From contig NC_045142.1 of NCBI RefSeq assembly GCF_008831285.2, forward strand, positions 1,121,001-1,185,000: a stretch of 64,000 nucleotides of DNA, in the 5' to 3' direction. Positions 49,501 through 62,800 of this stretch are shown here, piece after piece; positions within the stretch are counted from its first letter, which is position 1, and every line of letters starts with the position of its first letter. The notes beneath the pieces were generated by a model that saw only the letters and a program-made list of their open reading frames with translations, was not told where the DNA came from and made no database searches. The position numbers were made by a program, and so were the translations under genes. This DNA is from Nymphaea colorata (taxonomy: Eukaryota > Streptophyta > Magnoliopsida > Nymphaeales > Nymphaeaceae).

Positions 49501-49826
49501 TTTATCAAATCACTTTATTTTTGTGGATCTGCATATTTTTTAAGGTAGGTTTTATAAACAAAAAAGAATTATATAAGCATTAAAAACATAAAGCACCTTT
49601 ATTTGTCCATCATGATGATCATGAGTCATGACGATGAAACGATGGATGGTGATGACATTTTGCCATGGCATAACTGTCATTCGTGAGCAACATATGGTTG
49701 ATCTTACAAGAGGCAGAGAGATTCAACAGCTTTATGTATAAGTAGGGGCCGGTGGGAGCGTGTGGCGGGGGGTGTCGCTGCTGCGCCCATAGGAGGGGCC
49801 TTCTTCTCGGCGAGGCCTTCTGCGAT
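46507..49826. other. Divergent intergenic region between IWS1 and the PGR5-like gene
   Basis: 46507-46900 is the GC-rich leader/promoter side of IWS1 with GGAAAGGAAGG-type purine runs. The rest is AT-rich with poly-A/T tracts. A diverged MITE copy lies at 47573-47760. ORFs at 47905-48340 are without family resemblance. Confidence 0.5.
47573..47760. mobile_element. hAT-like MITE, copy C, diverged fragment
   Basis: It opens with GATGTCAATAAATCTGATTT and contains CGGTTAAGAATT, ATGGCATCACATCGGATTCA and AGATTTGGATTGGATATAA, in the same order as copies A and B. It ends early, without a recognisable right terminus. Confidence 0.5.
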
Positions 49827-52800
49827 ATGTCCTGCACTCTCGCCGTGCACCTGCCGGCGTGGAGGCCATCGCGTTCGTGGGGCCGCACATCTCCGGCGTT
49901 CGCGAGGTCCTGGCCGCCGGCCGCCTTATCGTCGTCCTGGTCGTCGTCGACGAGGAGTAGGACTGTCGCGGCGGTAGCTTCGCGGCCGGAGCAGGGGCGC
50001 TCGGCGGAGCTGGCCCTGGCCGAGGGTCCCTCTTGTATCTTCGTGGGTCCTATAGAGACTGCGAGCAAGGACATGCTCGAAGCTCTCTACCTTCAGGTGC
50101 GTCCCTTCTCAATTCCCCCTTCCTCATCTTCCTTCTCTCTGATTATTATCGGTGGGATCTCGTCTCGGGATACCAACGGGATTCAGATGAAACTTTGAGA
50201 TGCTTTATTGCACTTGCTATTGCCTTTTTTCGTGGTTGTGACGGCAGCAGCGCCGGCGGCGGTGGTGGTAGACTGGTATCTAGTGATTAGATTTGGCAAG
50301 GCTTAGCGAACCTGAACTGGATTATATAAGAAGATTAATGTTTTTCCCGTTAAAATACATTTTTAATACTTTCACTTAACACTTATATCTGAATATAGTG
50401 TAATAAATTAGTAATACGTACGCGAAGAAGCGTGAAGCGGAGCCGTGATGAACACTCTATTGCAGTATTTGGCTAATTATGTGGATGTGAACGAGCTCCT
50501 ACTTGGCTCACTTGTACAGCCGTCCATGGACGCAACTTTGACAAGAGATACTCTGTTTTTCACATTTATATATTAATGGGATGATTTGAACCGATATGTT
50601 TTGGCTTTAACGTTTGTAGAACATACATATCTACATTTAGATCATGGGAAGTAGGTTAGATAACTTACCCTTGATCTCATTTCCCAAACCGGTTTCGTAT
50701 GAAGGTTCTATGGAGAAACGGGGTGCTCCAAATTGAGACGCCGCGGAAGTCCACAATCAAAATGCTACCACTCCCAATCTAAAATGTCAAAATTAACTTG
50801 GAGAAAAACTTATTTTTCTTAATTATAATCATGCTCCACCTCTTATCTCTTTCACCATATATGCGCGTATCTCGAATCCCTTCGTTGGGGAACGGATCGG
50901 GGTCTAGCCCGTCATGGTCGGAGCTGAAACTGCAGACCCAACAAGTTTTGAATCTGATTGTGTTGTGGTGCGTAGCTATTAGTGTAACGGAGACAATGTA
51001 GAACGTATAAATGACTTTGATAAAACATTATTAGCTATGACCTCCTCACTGAGACAACAATGCTACTTGCTTGGGGTGCATAAGCCTTAATAAGTACCAT
51101 TGTATGCGTAAATAATTTATGCCATGGTTTCAAACTTTCAAACAACAGCATACTTTTTCAATTACATATTTCACATATGATGTTTTACAAACTTTCCTCA
51201 ACTGTAGAATTTTTTTAGGATGTGAGAGATGAGATCGGATCTCACGCTGTTTGTAATTGTAGGCACGGGATGCATACTACAGCGGAAGGCCTTTAATCGT
51301 TGATGACATGTTTGATAAAGTGGAGGTAATTGATACACTGCTTTTGATATGTTTGTTATAGCAAACAAGGTATGCAATCTTACATATCAATCTGTGGAAC
51401 AGTTGAAGTTGCGTTGCTATGGATCAAAGTCTGTTGTCAAGTATCCTCGGTGTAGCCTCATGAGACAATCAACTTATGCTGATGCTGAGGTAGTCCTCTC
51501 ACGGAAGTAGATTTTTTTTTTTTTTTTTGAATGTTTGCTTTCTTTGGGAAGGTTCACTTTCTCATTGAGTTGAAGCTCATTTATGCTTTATGTGTTCCTC
51601 CATGGAGGGCGTGGGAGCAGGAAGATCTTTCACAGGTTTTCGCATTGGGAAGTATATGGACCCTTTTTCTTGCTTTTGGCAGCTTGGCTGTTCTAGTCCC
51701 AGCTGTCTATACCGCGGGTTTAGCCTATGAAGAACTTGCTGACTCAAGGCTGGTGTTTTATAGCTCTAGTGTACTTGAATGTCTTTCGAATGTCAATAGG
51801 ATCCTACTCATTGGCCTAGGTTCCTCAATTGGGATTCCCATTGCATTGGCTTCAGGTACTACTTCTTCTTTCCAGTAACATTTTTTGTTTGCATATTCCT
51901 TTGCAGAATGATAGTTTCATGTCTAAGCCATTTTTTTCTTCAGTTATCTTTCTTAATACAGTTGAGAGGTCTTATGACTCCTTATGTTGTCACGGAACAT
52001 GAATTGCTCATTTCCCTTTTATAAGCGGGTGCATGATATTGAACTCTGTAAAGTAAGTTAGTCAAATGTTGATTCTCCATCATGTATCTTTTTCTTTGTC
52101 ACTGAGTTTTCTCCCTAAAGCTACTAGCACTCTCTTCCTTGGCTATATCTTGAATGTAGTACGGATAGAACTACATGAATTTCTGTGTCTTGTTTATGTT
52201 AGGACTTCTAAAATTGCTCAGTTGCTCCACCATAAGGGCTTAAACTTGCAGTCTGCAATAATTTCTTTTTACATCAGCGTTCATGGAAGTAAAAGACACA
52301 TGAGGCCATATTATAATGCATTTTCTGACCCTTTTTTCCTCCCATATGTGCACCTGTTGCATCAGCATAGATGTCACATGTTGTTGGTGGACTTTGTACA
52401 GCCATTTTCTTCAGTTGCTCTTCTAAATTCTAGAGTGGCTATCTCCAGTTTTGGAAGATACTGACAGCTTCATTATCTTCTTTCAAATAGTACGAGCGCT
52501 GGAACGTCTCTGGAGGAATGACTTGGTCGCATTAAAAGGATCATGCCCAAATTGCGGTGAAGAGGTTTGCTATTCAAAACTGGACCTTCTCTTTAGATTT
52601 TGGAAACAGATTTGTGCAAGAGAGACCAAAGAATTTTCTCAGTTTTACTTTTATTTACATAACCTAATGGCTATTGATTGTTGAACCTGAACTGTTCAAG
52701 TGCATTCTGTTATAATGTAACCAAATAGTGTTTGAATTGCTTGAATTATTTTAGATTTTCCATTTCTGAGAAGGCTATTCTTAGCAAAAAATCATTAGAT

Positions 52801-54676
52801 CCAATCTGTCGAGGACATCTGTGATTTGCTGAAAATGTCAAAGTTTGGTCTGCATTAAGGTTTGGTCCAAAATCTAACCTATTGGCACTCCTAGAATAAA
52901 ATTCATCGTGTTTGTTGGTGAGGTCTCAGTTATAGTGTCAACAACTGATTCATGACTGCAGACATACCTGGACTGTTACTGATCTTCTTGATATGAGAGG
53001 ATATACATTTTGATTCAATATTCGTTGTTGAAGATACAAGAAATCAACTTAAACCAGTTAATTGCCCTGGTAAGGGTTCTTTTTCTTTGTTTCTCTTACA
53101 CGAGAAAACTAAATATGCTTTGATTCAAGACTTATAAATTGGAGTTACAAGGAGTTAAGACAGACCAGTTAATTGCTCTAGTGGGGGCTTTTTCTTGTTT
53201 CTCTTACATGAGGTCCTGAGGAAAATGAACATGTTTCAGTTAGGTCCAATCCTACAAGATGCATCAATTGTGAGCACTGAGCACGATTTGTCGATTTCTT
53301 TTCTAACTTCTAGCCCTAATGTAGTTCCTGGATGCTTGATAAAACCTAGTAAGCAGTCTGGTGGCAAATGTTGCTAAAATTTACTGTTTAACCATTCAGA
53401 TAAGGGATACAAATAACTACATCATGATTACAAATGGAGCCACCCACTGGGATATGCACTCCACTCTGATTTCTCTTTCTAGGTGTCTTTACTGACTTCA
53501 TTAGGAGGTAGGGAGATGAAATCTTTTTAGGGAAAGGCAAGATGCAGGGTGGGGTGAAAGAAACTTGATTAGGGAACACATTTTGGTCTTCTCTGAAAAT
53601 TACTTGTCTAGGTTAATTTTGTAATTATTACCTTTTGTGATTATTCTGCCTGCAGAAAAGCTTTCAAACTAATTTTAGCTTTGGATTGTGATTTTGTGCA
53701 GGTTTTTGCATTTGTTAATGCAGAGAGATCTGGTCGGCCTTTCCATAGGACAGAGTGCCATGTATGTGAATCTACTCTGGAGTTCCGGACAAAAGTAGAG
53801 GTACTCGACAGTGTTTACTGCAATTGTTCTTACTTTCAACTGCCAAGCTGTTTTTAAAATGAATTCCCTAAAGCTGTTTTAAATTGGGAAGGTTGAAAGG
53901 AGAGGTGTGCACGCACATGCCTTCATGATATCTTGCAAGTCCTTGTCTGAACTCAAATGATATTTCTGTTAACGTCTTTTGAGGTCCTTTTACCAGGTTG
54001 TGATCTTGTAATAGCTCAAGTGCTCAATGTGTAAGGTTACAAACAAAACATTTGCAGTTGAGGGAAAAACTGGCTGCTCAGACATCAATTTTTTGCCCTT
54101 AACTTTTCATGGAACTAGGTTTTTTTTTACCTTGTAAGGATTCATAAGAGCCTTCAAGATGGGTTGTACAATTGAGAATACAACTACACAGTTACCGGCT
54201 TACCGCAATGCAACTACATAGAATTTTTCCCTCTCAGAGGACCAGAGTTGTGTCGGACATAAATCTAACTTTTCATTAAGTAATGATCTCATGTTGCTTC
54301 CTTGCAACGCAATCATGTCTGTTAAAAACCTGTACACTTAATCTGTTTTAAAGGCAGATTAGAGAGAGAAGAAAAAAAAGGTAGAGATAAAACTAGAAAT
54401 AGGATACTGTACAAATAGGAGAACATCGACATGCTTTGCATAAAAAGACTTCCTGACATTCAATAGTTGGAGTGGTTGCACTGTTGAACTTTATGCTGAA
54501 TGCTTCTATATGCCCAACTTAAAACAGGTGGGTAAGGTATCCCTTCAAACGAACTGCATTTTGTTGCTTTTCACTAATTCTAGTGTTGTTCTTTGCCTTC
54601 TCAGCATTCAGTCTCGAGGCTGGGTGGTCGATGGGTTTATGGTCGTATCTATTTGGTTCGGCAGAGAACAATGTGA
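49827..54676 (+). CDS. PGR5-like A / PGRL1-related chloroplast thylakoid protein
   Basis: Seven exons (plus): 49827-50096, 51263-51325, 51403-51489, 51621-51855, 52491-52564, 53702-53800, 54605-54676; 900 nt, 299 aa. Exon 1 is GC-rich and encodes a Ser/Arg/Ala-rich plastid transit peptide (MSCTLAVHLPAWRPSRSWGR). The mature part opens with EGPSCIFVGPIETASKDMLE, then ARDAYYSGRPLIVDDMFDKV and CYGSKSVVKYPRCSLM. Two hydrophobic segments in exon 4 (SIWTLFLAFGSLAVLVPAVY and ILLIGLGSSIGIPIALAS) suggest membrane hairpins. The C-terminus has paired cysteines CPNCGEE and CHVCESTLEFRTKVE, a rubredoxin/zinc-ribbon-like pattern, and ends with RWVYGRIYLVRQRTM. PGRL1 proteins work with PGR5 in cyclic electron flow around photosystem I; this related member is less well known, so that role is inferred from family only. 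Confidence 0.85.
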
Positions 54677-56859
54677 AAAGATGGAAGGTGGCCCCGCTGA
54701 TTTTGTAGTTTACTTAGAAGGGAACAAAAATCAAGGAAATGAAGCCCAAAATTTTTACCAAGGCTGATACCTGATTTTGATCTCTATAACCACCTCTTAT
54801 GCAATGAATGATTCTTTATACTTGCTTGTATTAAACTGTCGATTTATTGTATATATAAGCTCTTTCTTACCAGCAAAAGGGCAGTGCTTTTTTCGTGTCT
54901 GTGTGTGTGTGTGTATGAGCGAGAGAGAGAGAGAGAGAGAGAGGTCAACCCCTTGATTTCATCTAACGTAGTTTGCTTTTGCTTGACAAAGTATCCACAC
55001 TAAAATTCATGATCCGTTAGTTAAAAAATCTTCGATTTGATTATACTTAAGATCTTTATTTTACTTTTCTGCATTAACAAATATTCTCCATAATCTGATC
55101 CACACTTGCGTGGGACAAGAAGCTGATTTTAAATCCATGGATCTTAAACCCTAAGAACCTAAAACCCAACATGAAACTAAAACCAGCAACAGTCAAACAC
55201 CTCTTAACTCGAACTTTCCTGTCCCATTTTCTAGATTAAATTGCTGTTGATCTTTTTTCCTAAATAATTTTTGAAACACACACCTACCAATTTGGCAATA
55301 ATAAAAACACCGAACATTTCAAATTTCAATATCATAAACAATGCATTTAAGTTCTACCGTGGTTAATAAATAAAACGAAAATATTTTCTTTTTTTCAAAT
55401 TAACAGTCAAACCAGTAAAAGACACTTCTGCCCTGTAAAAAACTATGGCGAAAGTAAACCTAATTTTATTAATGCAATTGTGTTTCCTTTAAATAGCTTT
55501 CTAGTCCTAATAAGGATAAAAATATCCCAAAAAAACAAAATAATTTGAATATAGCCGTCTTAACCTTATTGATTACAGTTAAGGAGGCTAATGCAAACTA
55601 ATCTGAGTATACAAACTGGACTTTTGGCCTAAACCAGACCATGTAGAATCTACATGGACCCAATCCAGGTCAGCCAAGTGGGTCGACCTGGTCTGAGTTG
55701 TGCTAGTCGAACTGGAGCCCACGAACCAACCCAACTGGCCATGTGAGCTCGCCAACTATGCAAAGATTGTGAAAAAGTCTAGCCCTTTCCACTTAATCCC
55801 TCATTCCCTTTTAAGAAAAGATGTCTAGTTAAAGTCTCTAACTTAACTATAATTTCAACAAGATAACTTATATATTTGAATTTTTGAATCTAATTCACAC
55901 TTTTTATTCAATAAAATTCCTTTTTTTTGGGAAAGAACTACCTTTGAAGTGGGAGACTAGGTTACATAAATAACTTGTTTTACTCCTTTTGCTTTGATTT
56001 TGGTCTCAAGGAAACTTGCTTTTAACACATTACATTTGATGTACCCTCCATTTTATCAAATGTTTTTTTTTGGGTGAACGGGAGTAAATTCCACCATCCA
56101 AGTGAAAGCCGAATACTTTCCTCCCATCTCTCCAAGGTCCAAGGCTACTTTCTTTTGTTCGGGATGATATTCTTGTTACTTTAGCTTGCATATCAATGCC
56201 CCTTACAACGCAAAAAATTTGATACTACGAGAGTTTGAAACGGGAACTAGCTCGAACATATATCAAATGTTTCTTTTTTAAAATAGAATTCGTAATTTTC
56301 GTTGACAAGTACAATTATACATGGTAGGACCAATCTAAAAAAGTGACCGTTAACCCTAAAAATAATAGAAGGTAGCAATTTTTAAATTGCATATGCAAAA
56401 AGTGCAGATGGCAACAAATTTCTAAGTTTCCTTAATCCTTAGATCTGCGACTTTAGCTTGAGGATTTTTGTTTAGTGATTATCATCAAGCGAAGGACAGC
56501 TCAACAGAATTTCAGGGTCTTGAAAGCATTGTTTTGAAATGACGGTAAAAAGGTAGGGCTAAAGTAGAATTCCCTCGCTTTTATCAGGAATCCCAGGTTC
56601 TTTCGGCTTCGAACATCCAAAGCGCCATAGCAAACGCTCGCTCTCTCCACTATTAAATTCTCTTTGACCGCTTCCATTCCCTCCAGAGTTCTTGTCGGGG
56701 GTTTCTTCCCGAGCAAGCATCTCTCTCGGTCTCTCTTCCGAGCCGGAATTCCCTGTTTTGTTCATCTCTCCGGGACGTCTCGTTCTCTGTCTCTTCTTCT
56801 GTCGTCGTCATCTTCTTCGATCCTCGGGGGCGAAGGGATCCAGGGCTTCGGCGATCGGG
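54677..56859. other. Intergenic region, PGR5-like to ORP gene
   Basis: A GT/GA compound microsatellite lies at about 54898-54942. 55600-55760 is richer in GC, with repeated GACCTGG/CCAGGTC-like words, possibly old transposon sequence but unassigned. 56570-56859 is the CT-rich leader of the ORP gene. No other gene recognised. Confidence 0.5.
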
Positions 56860-59800
56860 ATGGCGTCGAAGGACCAGAAAGGCTTCTTCGCCTCGATCGC
56901 GTCCAGCATCTCGAATTTCGGCAGTGCGATGCACAAATCCGTCAACGGGTAGGCGGCCCCATGATCACCTCTCTCTTTTTCTCTCTCCCTCGCTCTTGAT
57001 CTGGATCTTCTGTTGCAAGTGTAACTGCTCTTTTGCCGGTTTGCTGCTCGAACTGAAGTTGTACGAATAATTGCGACATAGGAGTGGTGGATTTGTTGTT
57101 TCGGCAGTTCTGGCACTTGTTCCGTGGAAAGTGTGTGAAACTTTGGCGCCTTGGTTAGTCTATTATATGACCGAAATGGAGTCTGACCTTAGCTATAGTT
57201 TCTCTTGGAGTGAGTCCAGAGTTAGTAGGAAGTAGAGTTTGAGACTCTGCGCATGTGGCTTCTTAGATAGCAATCTGGAGCTTACGTTTGAACTGGTATG
57301 GTAGGGGGCCACTTTATATATAGTGCACATCCATATCATCAAGCATTAGTTAGTGTACTTTACTCTCCGTGCCTTAATTATAGTTCAGTTTAGCATCTTC
57401 TTGGAAGTCGTCTGGTGAATGTAAAATAATTCTTATTTCTCCGCATCGTCCTTTGTTTGAGTAGGCTCACTTAATGAGAACGGCTTCTAGTATTTGCTTT
57501 GAGCTGTTTCCTACATTATCCGTGGCACACACAAGTATTATCTTTGATCTTGAAAGTGGAACTATTTCAGTTCAGTTTAGCATCTTCTTGGAAGTCGTCT
57601 GGTGAATGTAAAATAATTCTTATTTCTCCGCATCGTCCTTTGTTTGAGTAGGCTCACTTAATGAGAACGGCTTCTAGTATTTGCTTTGAGCTGTTTCCTA
57701 CATTATCCGTGGCACACACAAGTATTATCTTTGATCTTGAAAGTGGAACTATTTCATGCTTTTTCTTGAACAGTCAAGCTTACTTGTTTTCTATCCTTAG
57801 GTTGCTTGGGTACGAAGGTCTAGAAGTTATAAATCCTGAAGGCGGTACTGAAGATGCAGAGGAGGAAGCTCAGAGAGGGAGATGGAAACAAGAGGTGCTT
57901 TATTGCTGCTGTTCCTTTTGTCCTTTTCTGTTCCATCCAATGGCTTGACGGCAGAATGTTTGTAATACACTTACTTCGTCAGTCTTTCTTACCTTCAATG
58001 TGCTGCATCTAGAAGCTTGGTGCTTTCCAGCATTCCTTTTGTTAATGGCTATTTTTTCTGCTCCCTTTACCTAAATCGTGAGCCGGTTGCTTCTCATAAA
58101 CGTTTAAATGCTCAAAATGCTTTCCCAAAAATGTAGAAAACGGATCTCGTGCAAAACAGAAAGTGGACAAGGGAGAAGGAAAATCTCGAACTGTACAGCA
58201 TGGAATATAGGAGAGTTGAATTGTGCAACGGCTTTCTTAAAAGATGTCAATCCTACAAGAACTGAGTTTGTTTCCAGTGACTGCCTAATGTAACATTTGG
58301 ATATATATTTCGTCATTGTGTACACTCTTGCCTTGGTTGGTTCGTGTTTTTTTTAGCATGGCGGGTGGTTGTTTTTTTGTGGCTGAGAACCTAATTTGTT
58401 TTGAAGCTCCAGAATTGTCCTGAAAGTGAAACTTGCTTGCCGAATAATTACTGTTGTAGCCATTTAACAATGATTTCCACATTATGTGATGCTTGTGATC
58501 CAGTCACTAAGGTTGGTCATGAGGTACTGTCAACTATGCTTATTTTGGAAAATGCAACGGATGTCAATCAGACTTCAGATTTCAAGTGGCAAAGTACATA
58601 TAAAACACTAGCAATAATAGGCATTCAAGGAGATGGCACGGGATACATGTTTTTGTGTATCAGTTACGTACACTTTGTTTATGAGAAGAAAAAGGCATGT
58701 CTAAGAGACATAAGGCTGAATAAATGGCTAGTGTAATAGATGGAAGATGGTAAAGCGAGGATGATGGCCATGCTGCTGCTTCCAAGTCGGTTAGAATGAT
58801 GGCCATGCTCCAAGTAAAGCCACTTGAAGGAAGAAGCCAGCAACGAGGCAAAAATATACAGCCTTTCAAGGGGCCTAGTCAAGCTTTTGTCAGAGATGAG
58901 GCGCCAGATCTCATTCAACAACAAAAACCAAATCCTACAAGATGGGTCTGATTGCCCTTCCTGTGATTTCCACTCCTAACCAAACGAAAACACACAATAC
59001 TCGCTGATCTATCCTGTATTCATCCTTTTATGGGGACTAGTGACACAGGAATTTTGATGCACCTGCAAAAATCTTCCCCAAGTCAAAATCCCGTGTTCAT
59101 TCTTTTATAGGGACTAGTGACACAAAATGTCCTGTATGAGAGCTTAAGTCAAATTTCAGTCCTATTTGTAGCTGCTTCACTTGACACTTTTTGCTAATCA
59201 GATTATTAAAATGAGCTTCAGTCATTCCCTTCTTTTCCTTCCATGGAACTTTGGTGTCAAACATGGGATGTTATTTAGACCATAAAGAAGCAAAGTACAA
59301 CCATCTTCAGCAACCTGACTGAAAATCTAACAGGTTGATATAAGAGATTGTGCTGACTGCTATTGCTATTCATCTGGCTTTTTTCTTGGTCATTTAGATA
59401 TTGGATTGTGTGTGTATGCTTTTTTTTTTAAAATGTAATTTGTTTGTTTGCTTTCATCTTGCTTGTGGTAGGGAGAAAATCCTCAAGTAATTTATTCTCG
59501 TCAGCTTTCTTTCTGGTTTTATTTTCTTAAGCCTGTTGGTTCAGTACTTTAGCGTGATAGCTCAGCAGTGACCTATGAAGGGTTTATGCAAACTCTCTTT
59601 TGTTGTGCTAAAGCAGTGAAAGTATGTTTTTTTAGGAACGAGATGGCTACTGGAAGATGATGCAAAAATATATTGGTTCAGATGTTACGTCAATGGTAAC
59701 ACTTCCAGTTATCATCTTTGAGCCAATGACCATGCTTCAGAAAATGGCAGAGGTGAATATTATGCTGGATTTGGGCTTGATGCTATTTTTTAAGATTCTT

Positions 59801-62800
59801 TTGTGTTGCATTATTGTGTATCAGTTTGTCTGTTCAGTTATTGTATATATATTTATTGTTAATTTCATTTTCTCTCCCAACTGGCAATGGTTACTGCAGT
59901 TAATGGAATATTCCAGCTTGTTAGATCATGCAGATGAATGTGAAGACCCTTACATGCGACTGGTCTATGCTTGTAAGTGTACTCTTTGAGATTCTTTTCC
60001 CTTTTTTCACCTGTGATATTCACTTACTATCGCTTATTGCTTTGTTTTTTTCAGCATCATGGGCAATTTCTGTATACTTTGCATATCAACGAACGTGGAA
60101 GCCTTTCAACCCCATCCTTGGAGAGACTTATGAGATGGTTAATCATGGCGGAATTACATTTTTGGCAGAGCAGGTTGCAACAGAGCATCATTTGTTTGTT
60201 TTCTTCTTAACCTTCTTGTTTATCTTGCTTCATTTTGGAAGGCAAGTCAATGATTGTTGTCTTTAATCCTCTCATGCTGGATATTTATTTGATTAGTTTT
60301 CGCTTTTTGGTAGATTGTCACTATATTTAAATGTTCATAATATGTGCATATGTTGTCCAATAGGTAAGTCATCATCCTCCCATGAGTGCTGGCCATGCTG
60401 AAAATGAACATTTCACATATGATGTAACATCCAAGCTGAAAACGAAATTCCTTGGGAACTCAGTAGATGTTTACCCTGTTGGAAGGTAATGTCTATGTAT
60501 TTAATTCTTCTCTTCAAATATTTATCTTCCTATTGACAGGTTAAATGTCACTTGTGTTTGAAGCTGTTGGTTTTTGTGGTTTTCATATTTTTGTGAGTCA
60601 CACAGGTGTTTAAAACTTTAAAGATGACTGGACAATCCTGGCCTATGTGTTGTTCTTTAGGGTGTAACTTTTTTGCTTTAGAAGTTAAAAAAGAAAGTTT
60701 AATGTTGTTCTGGGAGGATACTGTGGCCCTCATCCAGAGCATGCTAATAATTACCTAAACCAGAAATCATGCGGGCATATGAAATTCACTTGTATGATTA
60801 GTGAGTCCTAAATATTCTGGAATGGACACTGTTTGTTGGAACTGGTATCTGGGGTGGGAGATTATGTTGGTTGGTAAAATAGCGCTGGCCATCATCGTTT
60901 GGGAACTTGTAGCAGGATGATGATTTATACTTTTCTGGAAAGGAAGTGAGACTCTGTCCCTTCATATTTTGCACACAAGTTGGTTTAGACTTTTAGTAGG
61001 AGTAACCAATTGCCATTGCTTCCTTTGGTTTTTCTGACTGTTTTATGTGGCGAAAACCTCAAAAGATCATAAGTTTTGCAGTCTGGGTACATAAACGAGT
61101 AGAATATGGAAAGAGGTTTGGCACTATTTAATTGTAATGTTTTTCTGATAAGTGCAATCAATTGCTTCTGGCATTGTATGCCCTTTTTCATCCCACTTGT
61201 TAATCAAGGCAGATAGTCCCGCATAAATCTGTAGTTCTCTTAGCTCCCATGATTGGGTGGTTGTTCTATTTCCTTGAAAGGATATTATTTCCAAATCCGG
61301 ATGGGGAAAAAATTGTGTTTCTCAAAAACAATCACACTTAAGGCAGTCACTGGTTATGTGGCCAACTAAATGACATGACAGATGTGTCTTTTTCAATTTC
61401 TCAAACAATAATATATAGGGACAGCTATGGTTGATTAGGATAGCTGGACTCAAGATGCACAAATCACAGTATCTAAATCAACTGTCCAAGGGTTTGTATG
61501 TGTGATATCAGAAGAAAGTACAACTTGATTTCTAGTATGTCTTGATTAAGTGAGCCAGAAGATTATTTGTAAAAGTTAAATTGTTTCGTTATCATGAGTT
61601 AAAGAATCTGATGCAGTCCATCAAAATTTAAATCTTCAGTTAAGAAATCTAGATGTCATAAGGTATTGTGTTCTGCATTGCAACTAATATCTTGTTTTTG
61701 CTAGTGGAAAAAATAGCTGCAGCTGTTCAACTAGTTACAATTTAAGTTTAGTTCACATGTGCTTTATGGACAACTTGTCTGTGTTTACCTTATTTCTGCT
61801 TGAGATGGTTAATGTAAAGTTTGCTGCATCTCTTGAAGCAAAAAAAAAAACATTTAAATCTGATAATCACCTTTTATTGTTACTTAATTCTTTTTTCATG
61901 GTATGCAGAACACGTGTATCTCTAAAAAAGGCAGGAGTTATTCTAGATCTGGTGCCCCCTCCAACGAAAGTTAACAATCTCATATTTGGGCGCACTTGGG
62001 TCGATTCTCCGGGAGAGATGATCATGACAAACTTAACCACTGGGGACAAAGCTGTGCTTTATTTTCAACCATGCGGCTGGTTTGGGTATGGCTAAATTCC
62101 TGTACTTGGAAGTTTGTGGTAAATTTCAGATCTTTCCCTTTCCCCATATCAGAGGCCCTGTGTACGGTGCTCTTTCTCTTATGACCATTACAAGGACATC
62201 ACTCTGGCTTGTCAATGGTTAGGAGAAGGACATCCTACGCCTTTCTGTCAGTAATTGTTGACTGATGGTCAAAGAATAATTAGAGTCACTAAACAAACGT
62301 AAAAGCAGGAGTTATTATAGATCCGAAGTGCTTTCCAGCCAGAGTTAGCAATCTCATATTTGGGAATATTTGAATAGTTGGATTAATTCTCCTAGTGAGA
62401 TATGATCATGACAAATTTAACCAGTGGGGACAAATCTGTCTTTATCCTCTGCCATTCTGCTGGTTTGTGTATGGCTAAATTCCTGTACTTCTTGGAAGTC
62501 TGTGAGCAATCCTCAGGTTTCTTTTTCATTCACCAATATCATAGGCCCTTTGCAGAGTGCTTCTTCTCTTGCAGCCATTCACAAGGGCATCAGTCTTGCC
62601 TTGTCAATCGTTAGGATCCTAGTACATCTTATGTCCTTTTGTTGACAAGTAAGGGTCAAAGAATAGGCAACACCAATCACCATAGAAATGCTAAAGACGA
62701 CTTCAGGACAAATCGTGCAAGTTGAAGGGTTTGGAAACCGATAAGAGAATGTGGTCCAAATAGAACTGCTGCCACATGCATTATACTCTTAATTTGATAT

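Noticed and set aside
49752-50290. Alternative frames in the GC-rich first exon of the PGR5-like gene
   Set aside because: They lack the family sequence; only the frame from 49827 joins in phase with the following exons.
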